Source: Clostridia bacterium (GTDB lineage: Bacteria > Bacillota > Clostridia > Christensenellales > Maliibacteriaceae). From it: a stretch of DNA of 64,000 nucleotides. The stretch covers positions 124,001 through 188,000 of the forward strand of contig JAFRLQ010000135.1 of assembly GCA_017431145.1 (NCBI GenBank), given 5' to 3'. Position numbers and translations under genes: made by a program. Below, piece by piece: positions 53,123 through 63,207 of the stretch (position 1 is its first letter; the number at the start of each line of letters is the position of its first letter). The notes below the pieces were generated by a model. It was not told where the DNA came from and did no database searches. It saw only the letters and a program-made list of their open reading frames with translations.

Positions 53123-55444
53123 TTATTCGTCCTTGCTCTCACCAAAGAGAGATTTCAGCTCGTCGGGAATGAGATCTCCGATCGTAATTCCGGAATCCTC
53201 GGAATAAGAGGTCGTTTCTCCGCTGTTGCGATCGCGGCGTTCACGGCGCTCGCGGGGCTGACGGTCCGAACGATGCTCGCGGGGTTCACGTTTTTCACGG
53301 CGCTCACGACGCGGTCTCTCTTCTTCAGTGCTGTCATCTCCCTCTTCCCTCGGGAGTGTTGCTTTGATCGAAAGACTGATTCTCTTGTTCTCAGGGTTGA
53401 CTTCCAGGATCTTGACATCCACTTCGTCGCCGACCTTCAGAGCGTCTTCGACTTTTTCAAGTCTCCTGTTCGCAATGTTGGAAATATGAACAAGACCGTC
53501 AAGTCCGGATTCAAGTTCAACGAATGCACCGAACGGTACGATGCGAACGACTTTGCCCTTTACTACAGCACCGCTGGGATACTTCTCAACCGCTCCGTCC
53601 CAAGGATGAGCTTTGGTCTGCTTGTATCCAAGGCTGATGCGCTCTTTTTCCTGATCAAGTGCCAGAACCTCAACTTCGACCTCGTCGCCGGGTTTTACAA
53701 CGTCAGAGGGATGCTTAATGCGGCCCCAGGAAAGATCGTTGATATGAATCAGTCCATCGACTCCGCCGATATCAACAAAGGCACCAAAGTTGGTAAGTCT
53801 CTGAACGGTTCCCTTGATCCGCATGCCTACTTCCAAGTTTTCCCATACGCGTTTTTTAGCGGCCTCAGCTTCTTCGACCAGAACTTCCTTTCTGGAAGCA
53901 ACAACGCGATGTTTTGCCTTGTCAAGCTCAATAATCTTGACGTCCATTTCCTGACCGACGAACTTCTCCATATTGTCAACATAACGCATTGCAACATGAG
54001 AAGCGGGAATGAAAGCACGAATGCCGAATGCGTCTGCAACCAGACCGCCCTTGACGGCTTCTTTCACTGTCACTTTGATGACTTCGCCATTTTCGTTTGC
54101 TTCGATGACGTTGCGCCAGTTCTTTTTGGAATCCACGTTCTTCTTGGAAAGAATGTAATTTCCTTCACTGTCTTTCTTAATAACTTCGACCTCGATCTCA
54201 TCGCCTTCTTTAACAGCTTCTCTGAGATTGACGTTCGGGTCGGAAGAAAAATCGCTCTTCTGGATAAAGCCTTCGGATTTTCCACCGATGTTTACAACAA
54301 CTTCCTCATCGTTCACATAGAGCACTTCGCCCTTGATGATCTGATGATTGCGGATTCTCGTGGACTTCTTTTCAAACGCTTCAAGTTCCTGTGCAAAAGA
54401 ACTCTCTTCAGAGGTCTCGTCCGCCTCTTGTGCTTCATCGGCACTGGGTGCAGCTGCAACGCTTTCCTCTGTAGTTTCTTCGATTGCTTCTTCGACAACT
54501 ACAGTTTCCTCAACGGTCTCTGCGGCAACTTCTGCAACCTTTTCTTCAGCAGCCTCGACAACTGCTTCTTCAGAAGAGACGATCTCTTCCGTGGCGGTGT
54601 TTTTCTCAACTTCGCTCATACTAGTAATGACCTCCTCAATTATGCACTCCGGCGTTGATGCGCCGGCAATGACCCCAATAACATTCGCGCCTTCGAACCA
54701 TTGCTTCTGCAAATCATCTTTTGTTTCGATTTTGTAGCAACGGCTGCACTCTGCACTGCTTACATCAAATAGATGCTTTGTGTTGGCGCTTGCCCGACCG
54801 CCGATTACAATCACAACATCACTTTTCTGTGCGATCTCTTTCGCTTCTCTCTGTCTGTTTGATGTCGTTGAGCAGATCGAGCAATGAACCTCTGCGTCTG
54901 AAACATGTTTCCTGACTTCGGAAAGGATCTGTTCCCAGTCCTCCAGCACAGTGGTCGTCTGTGCGACGACACATACGTTTTCCAATTCACCGAGGTTCCG
55001 TGCTTCTTCGACACTTCCGATCACAATCGCAGTATTCTGTGACCATCCTTTGATACCAATTACCTCAGGGTGCTCCTTCTTGCCAACGATTATGACCTTT
55101 TTTCCGTTTGATACAGCATTTCTGACGATCTGATGGATCTTTTTGACATAAGGGCAGGTCGCGTCAACAACTCTGCACCCTGTCGCATTCAACTCATCAA
55201 TCACATCGGGACCGACACCATGTGATCGGATCACAACTGTATCGCCGGGTTTGATTCCTGCTGCATTTCCAATGGCAGTTACGCCACGGTTCTCAAGATC
55301 TGATAGCACCTGTTCATTATGAATGATTGGGCCCCATGTAAAAACAGCACCAGCACCGTTCTCTTCAGCAAGTCCGATCACAGTGCTGACAGCACGCTTC
55401 ACACCAAAGCAAAAACCGCCATATTTTGCAACAATGATTGTCAA
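53123..55444 (-). CDS. Bifunctional IspH (HMBPP reductase) - ribosomal protein S1-like fusion
   Basis: A 773-residue fusion. Residues 1-280 are IspH, the last enzyme of the MEP isoprenoid pathway, with cluster cysteines C12, C97 and C191 and histidines H42 and H75. An acidic linker (about 281-358) leads to four S1 RNA-binding domains (368-434, 452-518, 540-607, 626-694) and an Arg/Glu-rich tail. Such fusions are typical of Clostridia. The TTG start at 55444 is read from the standard [15 protein letters not shown]-terminus; AAGGGG lies upstream. It follows cmk and plsC, as in related genomes. Confidence 0.95.
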   Translation of the reverse strand: MTIIVAKYGGFCFGVKRAVSTVIGLAEENGAGAVFTWGPIIHNEQVLSDLENRGVTAIGNAAGIKPGDTVVIRSHGVGPDVIDELNATGCRVVDATCPYVKKIHQIVRNAVSNGKKVIIVGKKEHPEVIGIKGWSQNTAIVIGSVEEARNLGELENVCVVAQTTTVLEDWEQILSEVRKHVSDAEVHCSICSTTSNRQREAKEIAQKSDVVIVIGGRASANTKHLFDVSSAECSRCYKIETKDDLQKQWFEGANVIGVIAGASTPECIIEEVITSMSEVEKNTATEEIVSSEEAVVEAAEEKVAEVAAETVEETVVVEEAIEETTEESVAAAPSADEAQEADETSEESSFAQELEAFEKKSTRIRNHQIIKGEVLYVNDEEVVVNIGGKSEGFIQKSDFSSDPNVNLREAVKEGDEIEVEVIKKDSEGNYILSKKNVDSKKNWRNVIEANENGEVIKVTVKEAVKGGLVADAFGIRAFIPASHVAMRYVDNMEKFVGQEMDVKIIELDKAKHRVVASRKEVLVEEAEAAKKRVWENLEVGMRIKGTVQRLTNFGAFVDIGGVDGLIHINDLSWGRIKHPSDVVKPGDEVEVEVLALDQEKERISLGYKQTKAHPWDGAVEKYPSGAVVKGKVVRIVPFGAFVELESGLDGLVHISNIANRRLEKVEDALKVGDEVDVKILEVNPENKRISLSIKATLPREEGDDSTEEERPRRERREKREPREHRSDRQPRERRERRDRNSGETTSYSEDSGITIGDLIPDELKSLFGESKDE

Positions 55445-55502
55445 TGTCCAAAAACACCCCTTTATAATATCACAAATAAATTCAATCTTCTATAAATCAT
55501 TG

Positions 55503-55546
55503 TAAAAAAAAGCATAAAAGATGATTATTTTTCGTATTTTTTATGC
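55503..55546 (-). terminator. plsC terminator overlapping its stop codon
   Basis: The stem GCATAAAA / TTTTATGC places its first arm inside the last codons of plsC; eight T follow on the minus strand. The large loop makes it a weaker call. Confidence 0.45.
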
Positions 55547-56133
55547 GCCATTTCTTCCAGTTTTTTCATTGCCTGAAACAGCGTTTCTTCCGTTGCCTGC
55601 CTCATTTCGCTTGTGACTCTCTTCTGACCAACGCTTTCAGGAACGATTTTTTCACCGACAAAGTAATACATACGATGAAACGGTCCACGATTATCAATAA
55701 ACATCGGAACGATCGGAACACCGCACTTCATTGCAAGCCAGACAGCCCCTTCATGCAGCTGTTGCACGCCGAATGATGTCCTGTTACGTGTTCCCTCAGG
55801 AAAAATACCGATGTTTTTATTCTCTTCAATCAGCTGCGTTGCCGTCCGGATACTTGAAAAATCCGGTTTATGCCGGTCGACCGGGAAAGCGCCAAGCGCT
55901 TTGATGATCGGCCTGAGTATCTTGATTTCGAACAATTCTTTTTTTGCCATAAAGAAGACCTGCTTCTTCACGACGATCGCGATCAAAAACGGATCATAAA
56001 AATGACGATGGTTCGAACAATAAATAACGGGTTCGTCGTGATTCAGGTTTTCTTTTCCGTATTCGATCTTATAAGGCGAGAGCACGCGCGTATTAAAAAT
56101 CGTCAGCGGTTTGATGAACATGTAAAAATTCAT
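55525..56133 (-). CDS. plsC: 1-acylglycerol-3-phosphate acyltransferase (PlsC family)
   Basis: Adds the second acyl chain to make phosphatidic acid at the membrane. The 202-residue protein has the HxxxxD motif in NHRHFYDPF and the FPEGTRNR motif, with an N-terminal hydrophobic segment. GGTGA precedes the ATG at 56133, one base after the cmk stop. Confidence 0.93.
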   Translation of the reverse strand: MNFYMFIKPLTIFNTRVLSPYKIEYGKENLNHDEPVIYCSNHRHFYDPFLIAIVVKKQVFFMAKKELFEIKILRPIIKALGAFPVDRHKPDFSSIRTATQLIEENKNIGIFPEGTRNRTSFGVQQLHEGAVWLAMKCGVPIVPMFIDNRGPFHRMYYFVGEKIVPESVGQKRVTSEMRQATEETLFQAMKKLEEMAHKKYEK

Positions 56134-56134
56134 T

Positions 56135-56791
56135 TCATTCACCATCTATTGCATTTGTCATGATTCTCAGTACTTCATCGATCTCAAGTCCTGTCGAATC
56201 CACAAGCAAAGCATCCTCTGCCTGTTTCAACGGTGCAAACGCCCTTGTGGAATCCGCGTGATCGCGCTCGATGATCTGTTTTAAAACCGTTTCATAATCA
56301 GCCGGCAATCCTCTTCCCTGCAGCTCAAGTGTTCTGCGTCTGGCTCTTTCCTCGGCAGTCGCGGTCAGGAAAAACTTGAACTCAGCATCCGGCAGTACAT
56401 ATGTGCCGATATCTCTCCCGTCAAGAACAACGCTCTGACCTCTCGCGACCTCACGCTGCAATTCAACGAGTTTAATCCTGACTTCAGGAACGGCAGAAAC
56501 GGCTGATGCCGCCATTGAAACCTCTTCTGTTCGAATCAAGCCATTCACGTTTTCCCCGTCAAGATAGACTGCCTGTGCACCGTTTTCGTATTTTACCTGG
56601 ACATCAACTTTTTTGATCAAATCAGAAACTGCAGAAAAATCATAGACATCAACATGATTCCGCACAGCACTTAAACCGATAGCACGATACATGGCACCTG
56701 TATCCAAATACAGAATGTCATAATGCCTGGCAAGCATCTTTGCAATCGTTGATTTGCCTGCTCCCGATGGTCCGTCAATCGCAATTCTCAT
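56135..56791 (-). CDS. cmk: Cytidylate kinase
   Basis: Phosphorylates CMP and dCMP. The 218-residue protein starts MRIAIDGPSGAGKST (P-loop 7-15), has YLDTGAMYRAIG, GRDIGTYVLPDAEFKFFLTA and RDHADSTRAFAPL. GAGGAA lies before the ATG at 56791. It stands between hutP and plsC. Confidence 0.97.
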   Translation of the reverse strand: MRIAIDGPSGAGKSTIAKMLARHYDILYLDTGAMYRAIGLSAVRNHVDVYDFSAVSDLIKKVDVQVKYENGAQAVYLDGENVNGLIRTEEVSMAASAVSAVPEVRIKLVELQREVARGQSVVLDGRDIGTYVLPDAEFKFFLTATAEERARRRTLELQGRGLPADYETVLKQIIERDHADSTRAFAPLKQAEDALLVDSTGLEIDEVLRIMTNAIDGE

Positions 56792-56808
56792 AATTCTTCC
56801 TCTTTTCT

Positions 56809-57225
56809 CTATATGGCTCTGTGGCCAAGGCCTATCGCAATCTCGTTCAGATGAAGCAATCCAACCTGGAAAAACATACACACACATACATGTTCTCCAT
56901 GCCGCGCTATCGCGATTTTTCCGCCCACATGAAAACCAAGCGCTTTTTCATACACCTGTGACAATGCTTCGCGCGCAGCACCCGCAACGCTTCCTTCTTC
57001 CGAATGGATTTCAGAAATCACATTCTCCCTCTTTGCCGCAACGACAGCGCGTTCAATCACCTTGCCGGCATCCTTGTTCAAATCACCGCCAAAGTCCACC
57101 GCCGTAGCACGGATACCACGACTCAGAAGTCCGCGTTTCATTTCTGTTTCTTCCTCGCGCGATTGCGTCGTTGTCAACAGAATCGCAGCTCTTGCCACAT
57201 CTTTTGATCCCATTCCGTTTTCCAT
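56809..57225 (-). CDS. HutP-family protein
   Basis: A 138-residue homologue of HutP, the antiterminator of Bacillus histidine-use genes. The C-terminal KIAIARHGEHVCVCMFFQVGLLHLNEIAIGLGH region matches the family ending in GVGINHI. The paired metal-binding histidines of the Bacillus protein are not evident; only one histidine (EIHSEEG) lies in that region. No hut gene is near. In this cmk-plsC-ispH context it probably regulates something else or has lost histidine sensing. The ATG at 57225 is used. Confidence 0.78.
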   Translation of the reverse strand: MENGMGSKDVARAAILLTTTQSREEETEMKRGLLSRGIRATAVDFGGDLNKDAGKVIERAVVAAKRENVISEIHSEEGSVAGAAREALSQVYEKALGFHVGGKIAIARHGEHVCVCMFFQVGLLHLNEIAIGLGHRAI

Positions 57226-57235
57226 AGCCTATACC

Positions 57236-58483
57236 TTATGACTTTGCGCGCAGAGCAGCCCCTTCTCCTGCAGCCTTGCCTGTACATAAGGCAATCTGCA
57301 GATTGAAGCCTCCGGTCTTTGCGTCCACATCTATTATCTCTCCCGCAAAGAACAATCCTTCGCAAATTTTCGACTCCATCGTAGCAGGATCGATTTCTTT
57401 CACCAAAACGCCGCCTCTCGTCACGATCGCTTCTTCGATCGGTCTGAAGCTTTTCAGGTGGATCGGGAATCCTTTCAGGAGTTTTACCAGTGACGATCGT
57501 TCTTCTTTTTTTAATTGTGATACATTTTTATCTCCCGGTATTCCCAGTATTTTCAGCGTGAGATCCGCCATCCGGGACGGCAGAAGAGATGCCGCGAAAG
57601 TAGACATCTGAATCCTTTGATTCGTTTCGATCCTTCTGAGAATGGAACGATCGAGTTTTTCTTCATCCAACGCAGGCTTCAAATCAATGGAACATGAGAG
57701 CATTTCCAACTGTTCGTCCTGCAGGCAGCTCGTCAGTGTCAGAACAAGCGGTCCGGATATACCGCTGTGCGTAAAAAGCATTTCCCCCATTTCACGATAA
57801 TGAAATTTTCTGTTCTGAACGCATAATGTTACGTTTTTCAGCGAAAGGCCAGCCAATTCGCCTGTCCAGTCATCAGAGGTATCAATGCCGCAAAGGCTCG
57901 GCCTGGGGCTCTTTAACGTATGCCCTGCCGAGACAGCAAGTTCATACCCGTCTCCATCCGAGCCTGTAGTGGGATATGATATCCCTCCGCAGGCAACAAC
58001 AACACTTGCTGCTTCAAAGCTTTTTCCGCTTTGTGTTTTTACGCCCTTGATCCGATTATTCTCTATCAGAAGTTCATTGACGCGCTCGTCGGGTCGAAAT
58101 CTTACCCCGTTGTCAAGCATGTTCTTTTTCAATGCGTCGACAATATCAAAAGCTTTGTCTGATACCGGGAAAACCCTGTTTCCCCTTTCCCGTTTCAGCG
58201 GAACGCCAAGATTCTCAAAAAAAGCAATGGTATCCTGACTGTTGAATCTGCTGTACGCAGAATACAGAAATCTCGGATTTCTGCTGACCGAACCGAAGAA
58301 CGTATCGCTGTCACAATCATTTGTGATATTGCACCGACCCTTGCCGGTGATAGCGATCTTTCTCCCGGGCTTCTCATTTCTTTCCAGCACAAGCGTCTTT
58401 GCGCCGCACAGCGCGGCCTCCGCCGCAGCCATCATACCCGATGCACCCGCACCGATCACGATCACGTCATAACGGTCACTCAT
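57236..58483 (-). CDS. YhiN/HI0933-type flavoprotein (aminoacetone oxidase family)
   Basis: FAD-binding protein of 415 residues. The dinucleotide loop is VIGAGASGMMAAAEAA, followed by GRKIAITGKGRCNITND, VVACGGISYPTTGSDGDGY and a C-terminal GLFFAGEIIDVDAKTGGFNLQIAL. The substrate is unknown in most members. Its start overlaps the rpiR stop by ATGA and it leads the conserved clostridial run into hutP, cmk, plsC and ispH. Confidence 0.9.
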   Translation of the reverse strand: MSDRYDVIVIGAGASGMMAAAEAALCGAKTLVLERNEKPGRKIAITGKGRCNITNDCDSDTFFGSVSRNPRFLYSAYSRFNSQDTIAFFENLGVPLKRERGNRVFPVSDKAFDIVDALKKNMLDNGVRFRPDERVNELLIENNRIKGVKTQSGKSFEAASVVVACGGISYPTTGSDGDGYELAVSAGHTLKSPRPSLCGIDTSDDWTGELAGLSLKNVTLCVQNRKFHYREMGEMLFTHSGISGPLVLTLTSCLQDEQLEMLSCSIDLKPALDEEKLDRSILRRIETNQRIQMSTFAASLLPSRMADLTLKILGIPGDKNVSQLKKEERSSLVKLLKGFPIHLKSFRPIEEAIVTRGGVLVKEIDPATMESKICEGLFFAGEIIDVDAKTGGFNLQIALCTGKAAGEGAALRAKS

Positions 58484-59346
58484 TGTGCATCAGCTCTCTT
58501 TTCAAAGTAGGTCTCAGTTTCATTCCAAATATCTTCGAGCGATTCGAGGTAATCGGATACTTCTTCTTTTTTAGCAAGTCCAAGCGCTACAATCAGTGCA
58601 TTGATCACGGAAAGCGGAGCAACAAGTGAATCCGCAAACAAAGCCATATCGCTTCCGGCGATCAGGGCGCAATCCGAAAGAGATGCGATCGGTGAAATAA
58701 GCGTATCCGTCAGCGCCACTATTTTTGCTCCCTGCCGTTTTGCAAACTCAACAGCTTCAACTGTTCTTGACGAGTATCTCGGAAAACTCATTGCAAACAC
58801 CACGTCCTCTTCCCCGACGCGGACGAGGTGCTCCATGACGTGTGTCACGCCTTCTCCGACGATCTGGACATTCGAGAAGATATAACTGAGATAATGACCG
58901 AAGAATTCAGCAAGAGGAGCCGCAGAACGAAGACCGATTATATAGATGTTCTTTGCATGAACCATAATCTGAACAGCCTGTTCGAACACATCGGGATTCA
59001 GATCCTCCAGCGTTCTGCGTATATTCTGTATGTCGCGTTTCAAAACAACAGACAGCGCTTTTTGGGGAGGCATATCCTCTGTCAGTGCGATTCTCTGGAC
59101 ACTTGTTGCACGTATCCTCAGCATCTCCTGCAAAGCTCTTTGCATTTTCGGGTATCCGTCATAGCCGATCAAAGCGGCGAAACGCACAACCGTCGACTCC
59201 GAGACGTTTGCTTCCACAGCAAGACGAGCCGCAGTCATCTGAACCGCTTTATCCGCATGCTGTGAAATATAATCCGCGATTCTCTTTTGCCCTTTGCTCA
59301 AAGAATCATATCGGCTGTTGATTCTATCCATTAAATCGTGATGCAT
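58480..59346 (-). CDS. RpiR-family transcription regulator (HTH plus SIS domain)
   Basis: A 288-residue regulator. The N-terminal helix-turn-helix (about 35-60; MTAARLAVEANVSESTVVRFAALIGYDG) is followed by a SIS sugar-phosphate-binding domain (about 125-260; IYIIGLRSAAPLAEFFGHYL, VVFAMSFPRYSSRTVEAVEFAKRQGAKIVALTD). The sugar phosphate and targets are unknown; no sugar-use genes lie beside it, only surE upstream and a flavoprotein downstream. Confidence 0.92.
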   Translation of the reverse strand: MHHDLMDRINSRYDSLSKGQKRIADYISQHADKAVQMTAARLAVEANVSESTVVRFAALIGYDGYPKMQRALQEMLRIRATSVQRIALTEDMPPQKALSVVLKRDIQNIRRTLEDLNPDVFEQAVQIMVHAKNIYIIGLRSAAPLAEFFGHYLSYIFSNVQIVGEGVTHVMEHLVRVGEEDVVFAMSFPRYSSRTVEAVEFAKRQGAKIVALTDTLISPIASLSDCALIAGSDMALFADSLVAPLSVINALIVALGLAKKEEVSDYLESLEDIWNETETYFEKRADAQ

Positions 59347-59363
59347 TCTGTGTTTTCTTCCCC

Positions 59364-60119
59364 CTACACCTTTGCGAAATCAAACGATTCCGACAGCATC
59401 TTTAAAGAATTCAGATCATTCATATCCAGATTCAGAGGTGAAATCGATGCCCATCCGTTATCAAGCGCCCAAAAATCATCTTCAAATTCAACAGCTTTGC
59501 CAACGCGCGGCATACCGTTGAACTTCACTGTCGTTTCGGTTTTATCAATCACTTCCGAAAGCTGATTGAATCCGTGTCTGACCCATCTGATCCCTTTGAT
59601 CTGATCCTCGGGTATTGACGGCACATTCAGATTCAGCATGGTTCCTTCCGGTATTCTGTCCAGGACTCCGCTTCTTATCACAACCGCGGCATACTTCGCC
59701 GCGACCGGAAGATACTCCTCTTTGTAATGAGCCAGCGATACCGCAAGCGCAGGAAGTCTGTGCATGGAAGCTTCTCTGGCGGCGCCGACTGTGCCGGAGT
59801 ACAGGACATCTGTTCCGACATTTGATCCCATGTTGATACCTGTGATCACAGCATCAAACGGCTTGTCTTCCAGCCAGTAAATCCCGATCCTTGTACAGTC
59901 CGCCGGAGTTCCGTCAGTTGAATACGCCAGCACATCCGAATCAGGTATTTTTACTCTTTTGATCGCAAGCTGTTTTCTCAATGTGATCTTCTGACTGTTT
60001 CCGCTTCTCTGGGAATCCGGTGCAACAATAACGACTTCATGCTCCTTTGACAATTCAGCTGCCAAGGCAAGTATACCGTCAGCAAGAACGCCATCATCAT
60101 TTGTCAGCAGTAATCTCAT
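59364..60119 (-). CDS. surE: 5'-nucleotidase SurE
   Basis: Metal-dependent nucleoside monophosphatase of 251 residues. MRLLLTNDDGVLADG supplies the metal-binding acids, and SGNSQKITL and VITGINMGSNVGTDVLYSGTVGAAREA are family signatures. GGAGGAG precedes the ATG. A terminator hairpin lies about 40 bases upstream, after oadA, and no clear promoter is seen between them. Confidence 0.96.
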   Translation of the reverse strand: MRLLLTNDDGVLADGILALAAELSKEHEVVIVAPDSQRSGNSQKITLRKQLAIKRVKIPDSDVLAYSTDGTPADCTRIGIYWLEDKPFDAVITGINMGSNVGTDVLYSGTVGAAREASMHRLPALAVSLAHYKEEYLPVAAKYAAVVIRSGVLDRIPEGTMLNLNVPSIPEDQIKGIRWVRHGFNQLSEVIDKTETTVKFNGMPRVGKAVEFEDDFWALDNGWASISPLNLDMNDLNSLKMLSESFDFAKV

Positions 60120-60157
60120 TTTTCTCCTCCGTGGGAATCATTTCAATTACGAAAAGA

Positions 60158-60184
60158 ATCGCCTCGACATTACATCGAGGCGAT
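60158..60184 (-). terminator. oadA-operon terminator
   Basis: Stem ATCGCCTCGA / TCGAGGCGAT with a seven-base loop, followed by TCTTTTC on the minus strand. Confidence 0.65.
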
Positions 60185-60197
60185 ACCTCTAAACTGT

Positions 60198-61640
60198 TCA
60201 AATGCGTTTGAAATCAATTACATACTTGATATCGCCGGAAACAACATTCTCCTGTGCTGCCTTTGCCTTCGCGGGCGGTACTTCACGAATGTCTTCTCCG
60301 GACTCTCTGGCTTCAAAGAACCTTGTAGCCACCTGCGGGAACAGTGCATACGAAAGAACATCTTCATCCTGCCTGATGTACTGTTTGATCTCCTGTCTGA
60401 ATTTCTCCATTTCAGGCTCAAGGAAATCTGCGGGACGTGCAGTCATGACCGGCTCATCACCGATGCATTTTTTCCGCACTTCTTCATTCACTTTGCCGGG
60501 AAGACGTCCGTATTCGCCCCTCATCAAACCGCGGGACTCTTTGGTAACGTTTTTATACCGTTCGCCGTACATGACATTCATCACTGCCTGTGTTCCAACG
60601 ATCTGACTCGTCGGAGTGACCAGCGGCGGATAACCGAAGTCTTTTCTGACACGCGGCACTTCCTGAAGCACATCCGTCAATTTCTCCTCCGCGCCCATCT
60701 GCTTCAGCTGGCTGATCAGGTTGGAAAGCATGCCGCCGGGGATCTGATACATCAGAGTGTTGATATCTACTTTCAGAACTTTGGGATCGAGATATCCATC
60801 GTCCTGAAGTCTCTGCGCTACCTTTCTGAAATGAACCGCAGCCTGATTCAGAACCGTCAGATCCATTCCGGTATCATATTCCGTATCATACAGAGTCGCA
60901 ACGAGCGGTTCCGTCGCGGGCTGTGCAGTTCCGTTGCCAAGAGGAGAAAGTGCCGTATCCACAATATCAACACCGGCTTCGATGGCCTTCAGAAGCACCA
61001 GTTCGCCTGTTCCGGACGTATTATGCGTATGCAGTTCGATCGGAACGCTTACAGCCGCCTTCATTGCCTTTACAAGTTCATATGTCTCATAAGGCAGGAG
61101 CAGGTTCGCCATATCCTTGATGCAGATGGAATCAGCGCCCATCTGTTCAAATTCTTTTGCAAGATTCACGAAATATTCGCGGGTATGGACGGGACTTGTC
61201 GTATAACTCATTGCGATCTGGGCGTGACCGCCGTACTTTTTGATCGCACGTACAGCCGCTTCCATGTTTCTCGTATCATTCAGGGCATCAAATACACGAA
61301 TGATGTCGATTCCGTTTTTCAACGCAGCTTTCACGAAAGCGTCAACCACGTCGTCCGGATAATGACGGTAACCCAGGATATTCTGACCGCGCAGAAGCAT
61401 CATCAGTTTTGTGTTCGGCAAAGCCTTTCTCAACGCGCGCAGTCTCTCCCAGGGATCCTCGTTCAAAAAGCGCAGGCAGCTGTCAAACGTCGCGCCGCCC
61501 CAAACTTCGAGTGCGAAATAACCTGCTTTATCAAGGATCCCGCATGCGGGAAGCATTTCTTCTGTGCGCATCCTTGTTGCAGCCTGTGACTGATGTGCAT
61601 CTCGCAGAATCGTATCTGTAATTAATACTTTATGTGCCAT
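60198..61640 (-). CDS. oadA: Oxaloacetate decarboxylase alpha-type carboxyltransferase subunit
   Basis: Transfers carboxyl from oxaloacetate (or pyruvate-carboxylase-like substrate) to biotin. The 480-residue protein has the DTILRDAHQSQAATRMRT opening, the Zn-binding HTHNTSG, and the conserved C-terminal domain (PQVATRFFEAR, INTLMYQIPGGMLSNL). It lacks the biotin domain, which is encoded separately at 62827-63180. Together with the beta and gamma subunits it forms a Na+-pumping decarboxylase. Confidence 0.93.
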   Translation of the reverse strand: MAHKVLITDTILRDAHQSQAATRMRTEEMLPACGILDKAGYFALEVWGGATFDSCLRFLNEDPWERLRALRKALPNTKLMMLLRGQNILGYRHYPDDVVDAFVKAALKNGIDIIRVFDALNDTRNMEAAVRAIKKYGGHAQIAMSYTTSPVHTREYFVNLAKEFEQMGADSICIKDMANLLLPYETYELVKAMKAAVSVPIELHTHNTSGTGELVLLKAIEAGVDIVDTALSPLGNGTAQPATEPLVATLYDTEYDTGMDLTVLNQAAVHFRKVAQRLQDDGYLDPKVLKVDINTLMYQIPGGMLSNLISQLKQMGAEEKLTDVLQEVPRVRKDFGYPPLVTPTSQIVGTQAVMNVMYGERYKNVTKESRGLMRGEYGRLPGKVNEEVRKKCIGDEPVMTARPADFLEPEMEKFRQEIKQYIRQDEDVLSYALFPQVATRFFEARESGEDIREVPPAKAKAAQENVVSGDIKYVIDFKRI

Positions 61641-61666
61641 AAGTCTTTATCCTTTCAACAAATTAA

Positions 61667-62791
61667 TCATCCAAGCAGGTTAATAAACATACCCGCTGCA
61701 ACAGCTGAACCAATAACGCCGGCAACATTCGGGCCCATTGCATGCATCAGAAGGAAGTTCGAAGGATCCTCCTGCTGCCCCACACGCTGAGAAACTCGAG
61801 CCGCCATCGGAACTGCAGATACACCGGCGGAACCAATCAGAGGATTGATCTTCTTGCCGGAAATGAGATACATCAGTTTGCCAAGCAGCACTCCGCCCGC
61901 CGTACCGAAGCCGAAAGCAATGACGCCCAGCAGGACGATCAGCAGCGTTCTCGTCGTAAGGAAAACTTCCGCAGTCGCAGTTGCGCCGACCGTAAGGCCG
62001 AGGAAAATCGTGACGATGTTGATCAGTTCATTCTGTGCTGTTTTGTTCAGGCGTTCGACAACTCCGCTTTCTCTGAACAGGTTGCCGAGCATCAGCATGC
62101 CGATCAAAGTCGCGGCATCCGGAAGAATCAGGGAGACAATGATCGTTACAGCGATCGGGAAAATGATCTTTTCAAGTTTCGATACCTGTCTCAACTGTCC
62201 CATTTTCACCCGGCGTTCCTGTTTCGTCGTCAGTGCTTTCATGATCGGCGGCTGAATGAAAGGCACAAGCGCCATATACATATACGCCGCGACCGCAATC
62301 GGTCCGAGAAGATCAGGTGCCAGTTTGGATGTTACGAAAATCGCAGTAGGGCCATCCGCTCCGCCGATAATACCGATCGAGCCTGCTTCCTTCAAAGAGA
62401 ATCCAAAGATCAAAGCAAGGAAGAATGCCATATAAACACCGAGCTGAGCAGCGGCGCCAAGAAGCATGCTTTTCGGATTCGCAATCAGCGGACTGAAGTC
62501 CGTCATACATCCGATTCCAAGGAAGATCAGCGGCGGATAGATTCCAAGTTTAACTCCCATATAAAGCCAATGCAGCAGTCCTTCTTCGCCCGTTGAAGCA
62601 AGGTTTGCAAGCGGAAGGTTCGCTAACAGCATGCCGAATGCGATCGGCAGCAGCAAAAGTGGCTCATATTCTTTTGCAATTGCGAAGTAAATCAGTACAC
62701 ACGCAACTCCCAGCATGATTACATTGCCAATCGTAATCGCAGAAAGTCCCATGCCCTGCCAAAACTCCGCTAATGAAAACGTAACTGACAT
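61667..62791 (-). CDS. oadB: Na+-translocating decarboxylase beta subunit
   Basis: Integral membrane subunit of 374 residues that decarboxylates carboxybiotin and exports Na+. It has [27 protein letters not shown], the conserved [23 protein letters not shown] with the functional Asp, and the ending [20 protein letters not shown]. The best-conserved signature of the family is clearly present. The same subunit also serves methylmalonyl-CoA and glutaconyl-CoA decarboxylases. Confidence 0.95.
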   Translation of the reverse strand: MSVTFSLAEFWQGMGLSAITIGNVIMLGVACVLIYFAIAKEYEPLLLLPIAFGMLLANLPLANLASTGEEGLLHWLYMGVKLGIYPPLIFLGIGCMTDFSPLIANPKSMLLGAAAQLGVYMAFFLALIFGFSLKEAGSIGIIGGADGPTAIFVTSKLAPDLLGPIAVAAYMYMALVPFIQPPIMKALTTKQERRVKMGQLRQVSKLEKIIFPIAVTIIVSLILPDAATLIGMLMLGNLFRESGVVERLNKTAQNELINIVTIFLGLTVGATATAEVFLTTRTLLIVLLGVIAFGFGTAGGVLLGKLMYLISGKKINPLIGSAGVSAVPMAARVSQRVGQQEDPSNFLLMHAMGPNVAGVIGSAVAAGMFINLLG

Positions 62792-62826
62792 GAAGCCGTT
62801 TCCCCTTTCTCTAGACTACACGCTGC

Positions 62827-63180
62827 TTATTCGATCACAGCAAGAAGGTCTCCGCTCTTTACCATAGCTCCCTGAGCAGTGTGCACCTGTGCTACGGTTC
62901 CGTCACAAGGGCTAAGAAGTTCATTCTCCATTTTCATCGCTTCAAGGATAAACAGCAGGTCTCCGGATTTCACTTTCTGTCCGGGCTGGACGCAAACGCG
63001 CAGAATCGTACCGGGCATCGGGCAGGTAACCTGCTCAGCATTCGCTCTGGGAGCGGCTGCAGGGGCTGCCGGTGCAGGAGCAGGAGCAGCAGCAGGAGCT
63101 GCGCTCGGGGAAACCGTACCGGCTTCCGCAACTTCCACTTCATAATTCACGCCATTGATGGTTACAAGGTATTTGCTCAT
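62827..63180 (-). CDS. Biotin carboxyl carrier protein of the decarboxylase
   Basis: 117 residues: a small N-terminal part (KYLVTINGVNYEVEVAE), an Ala/Pro-rich flexible linker (about 25-47) and a biotinyl domain with EAMKMENEL, lysine 83 being the biotin site. GGAGGAA precedes the ATG at 63180. It carries CO2 between the soluble alpha subunit and the membrane beta subunit. Confidence 0.95.
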   Translation of the reverse strand: MSKYLVTINGVNYEVEVAEAGTVSPSAAPAAAPAPAPAAPAAAPRANAEQVTCPMPGTILRVCVQPGQKVKSGDLLFILEAMKMENELLSPCDGTVAQVHTAQGAMVKSGDLLAVIE

Positions 63181-63207
63181 TCTATGTTCCTCCATTTGAT
63201 ATGATGA

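Noticed and set aside
53273-54658. A 461-codon open frame on the plus strand opposite the ispH-S1 gene
   Set aside because: It lies wholly antisense to a gene rich in Glu, Lys and Ala codons, which produces long open frames on the other strand. Its protein has no recognisable motif.
61742-62596. A 284-codon plus-strand frame opposite oadB
   Set aside because: Low-complexity His/Arg/Gln-rich translation without family motifs, fully antisense to a clear membrane protein gene.
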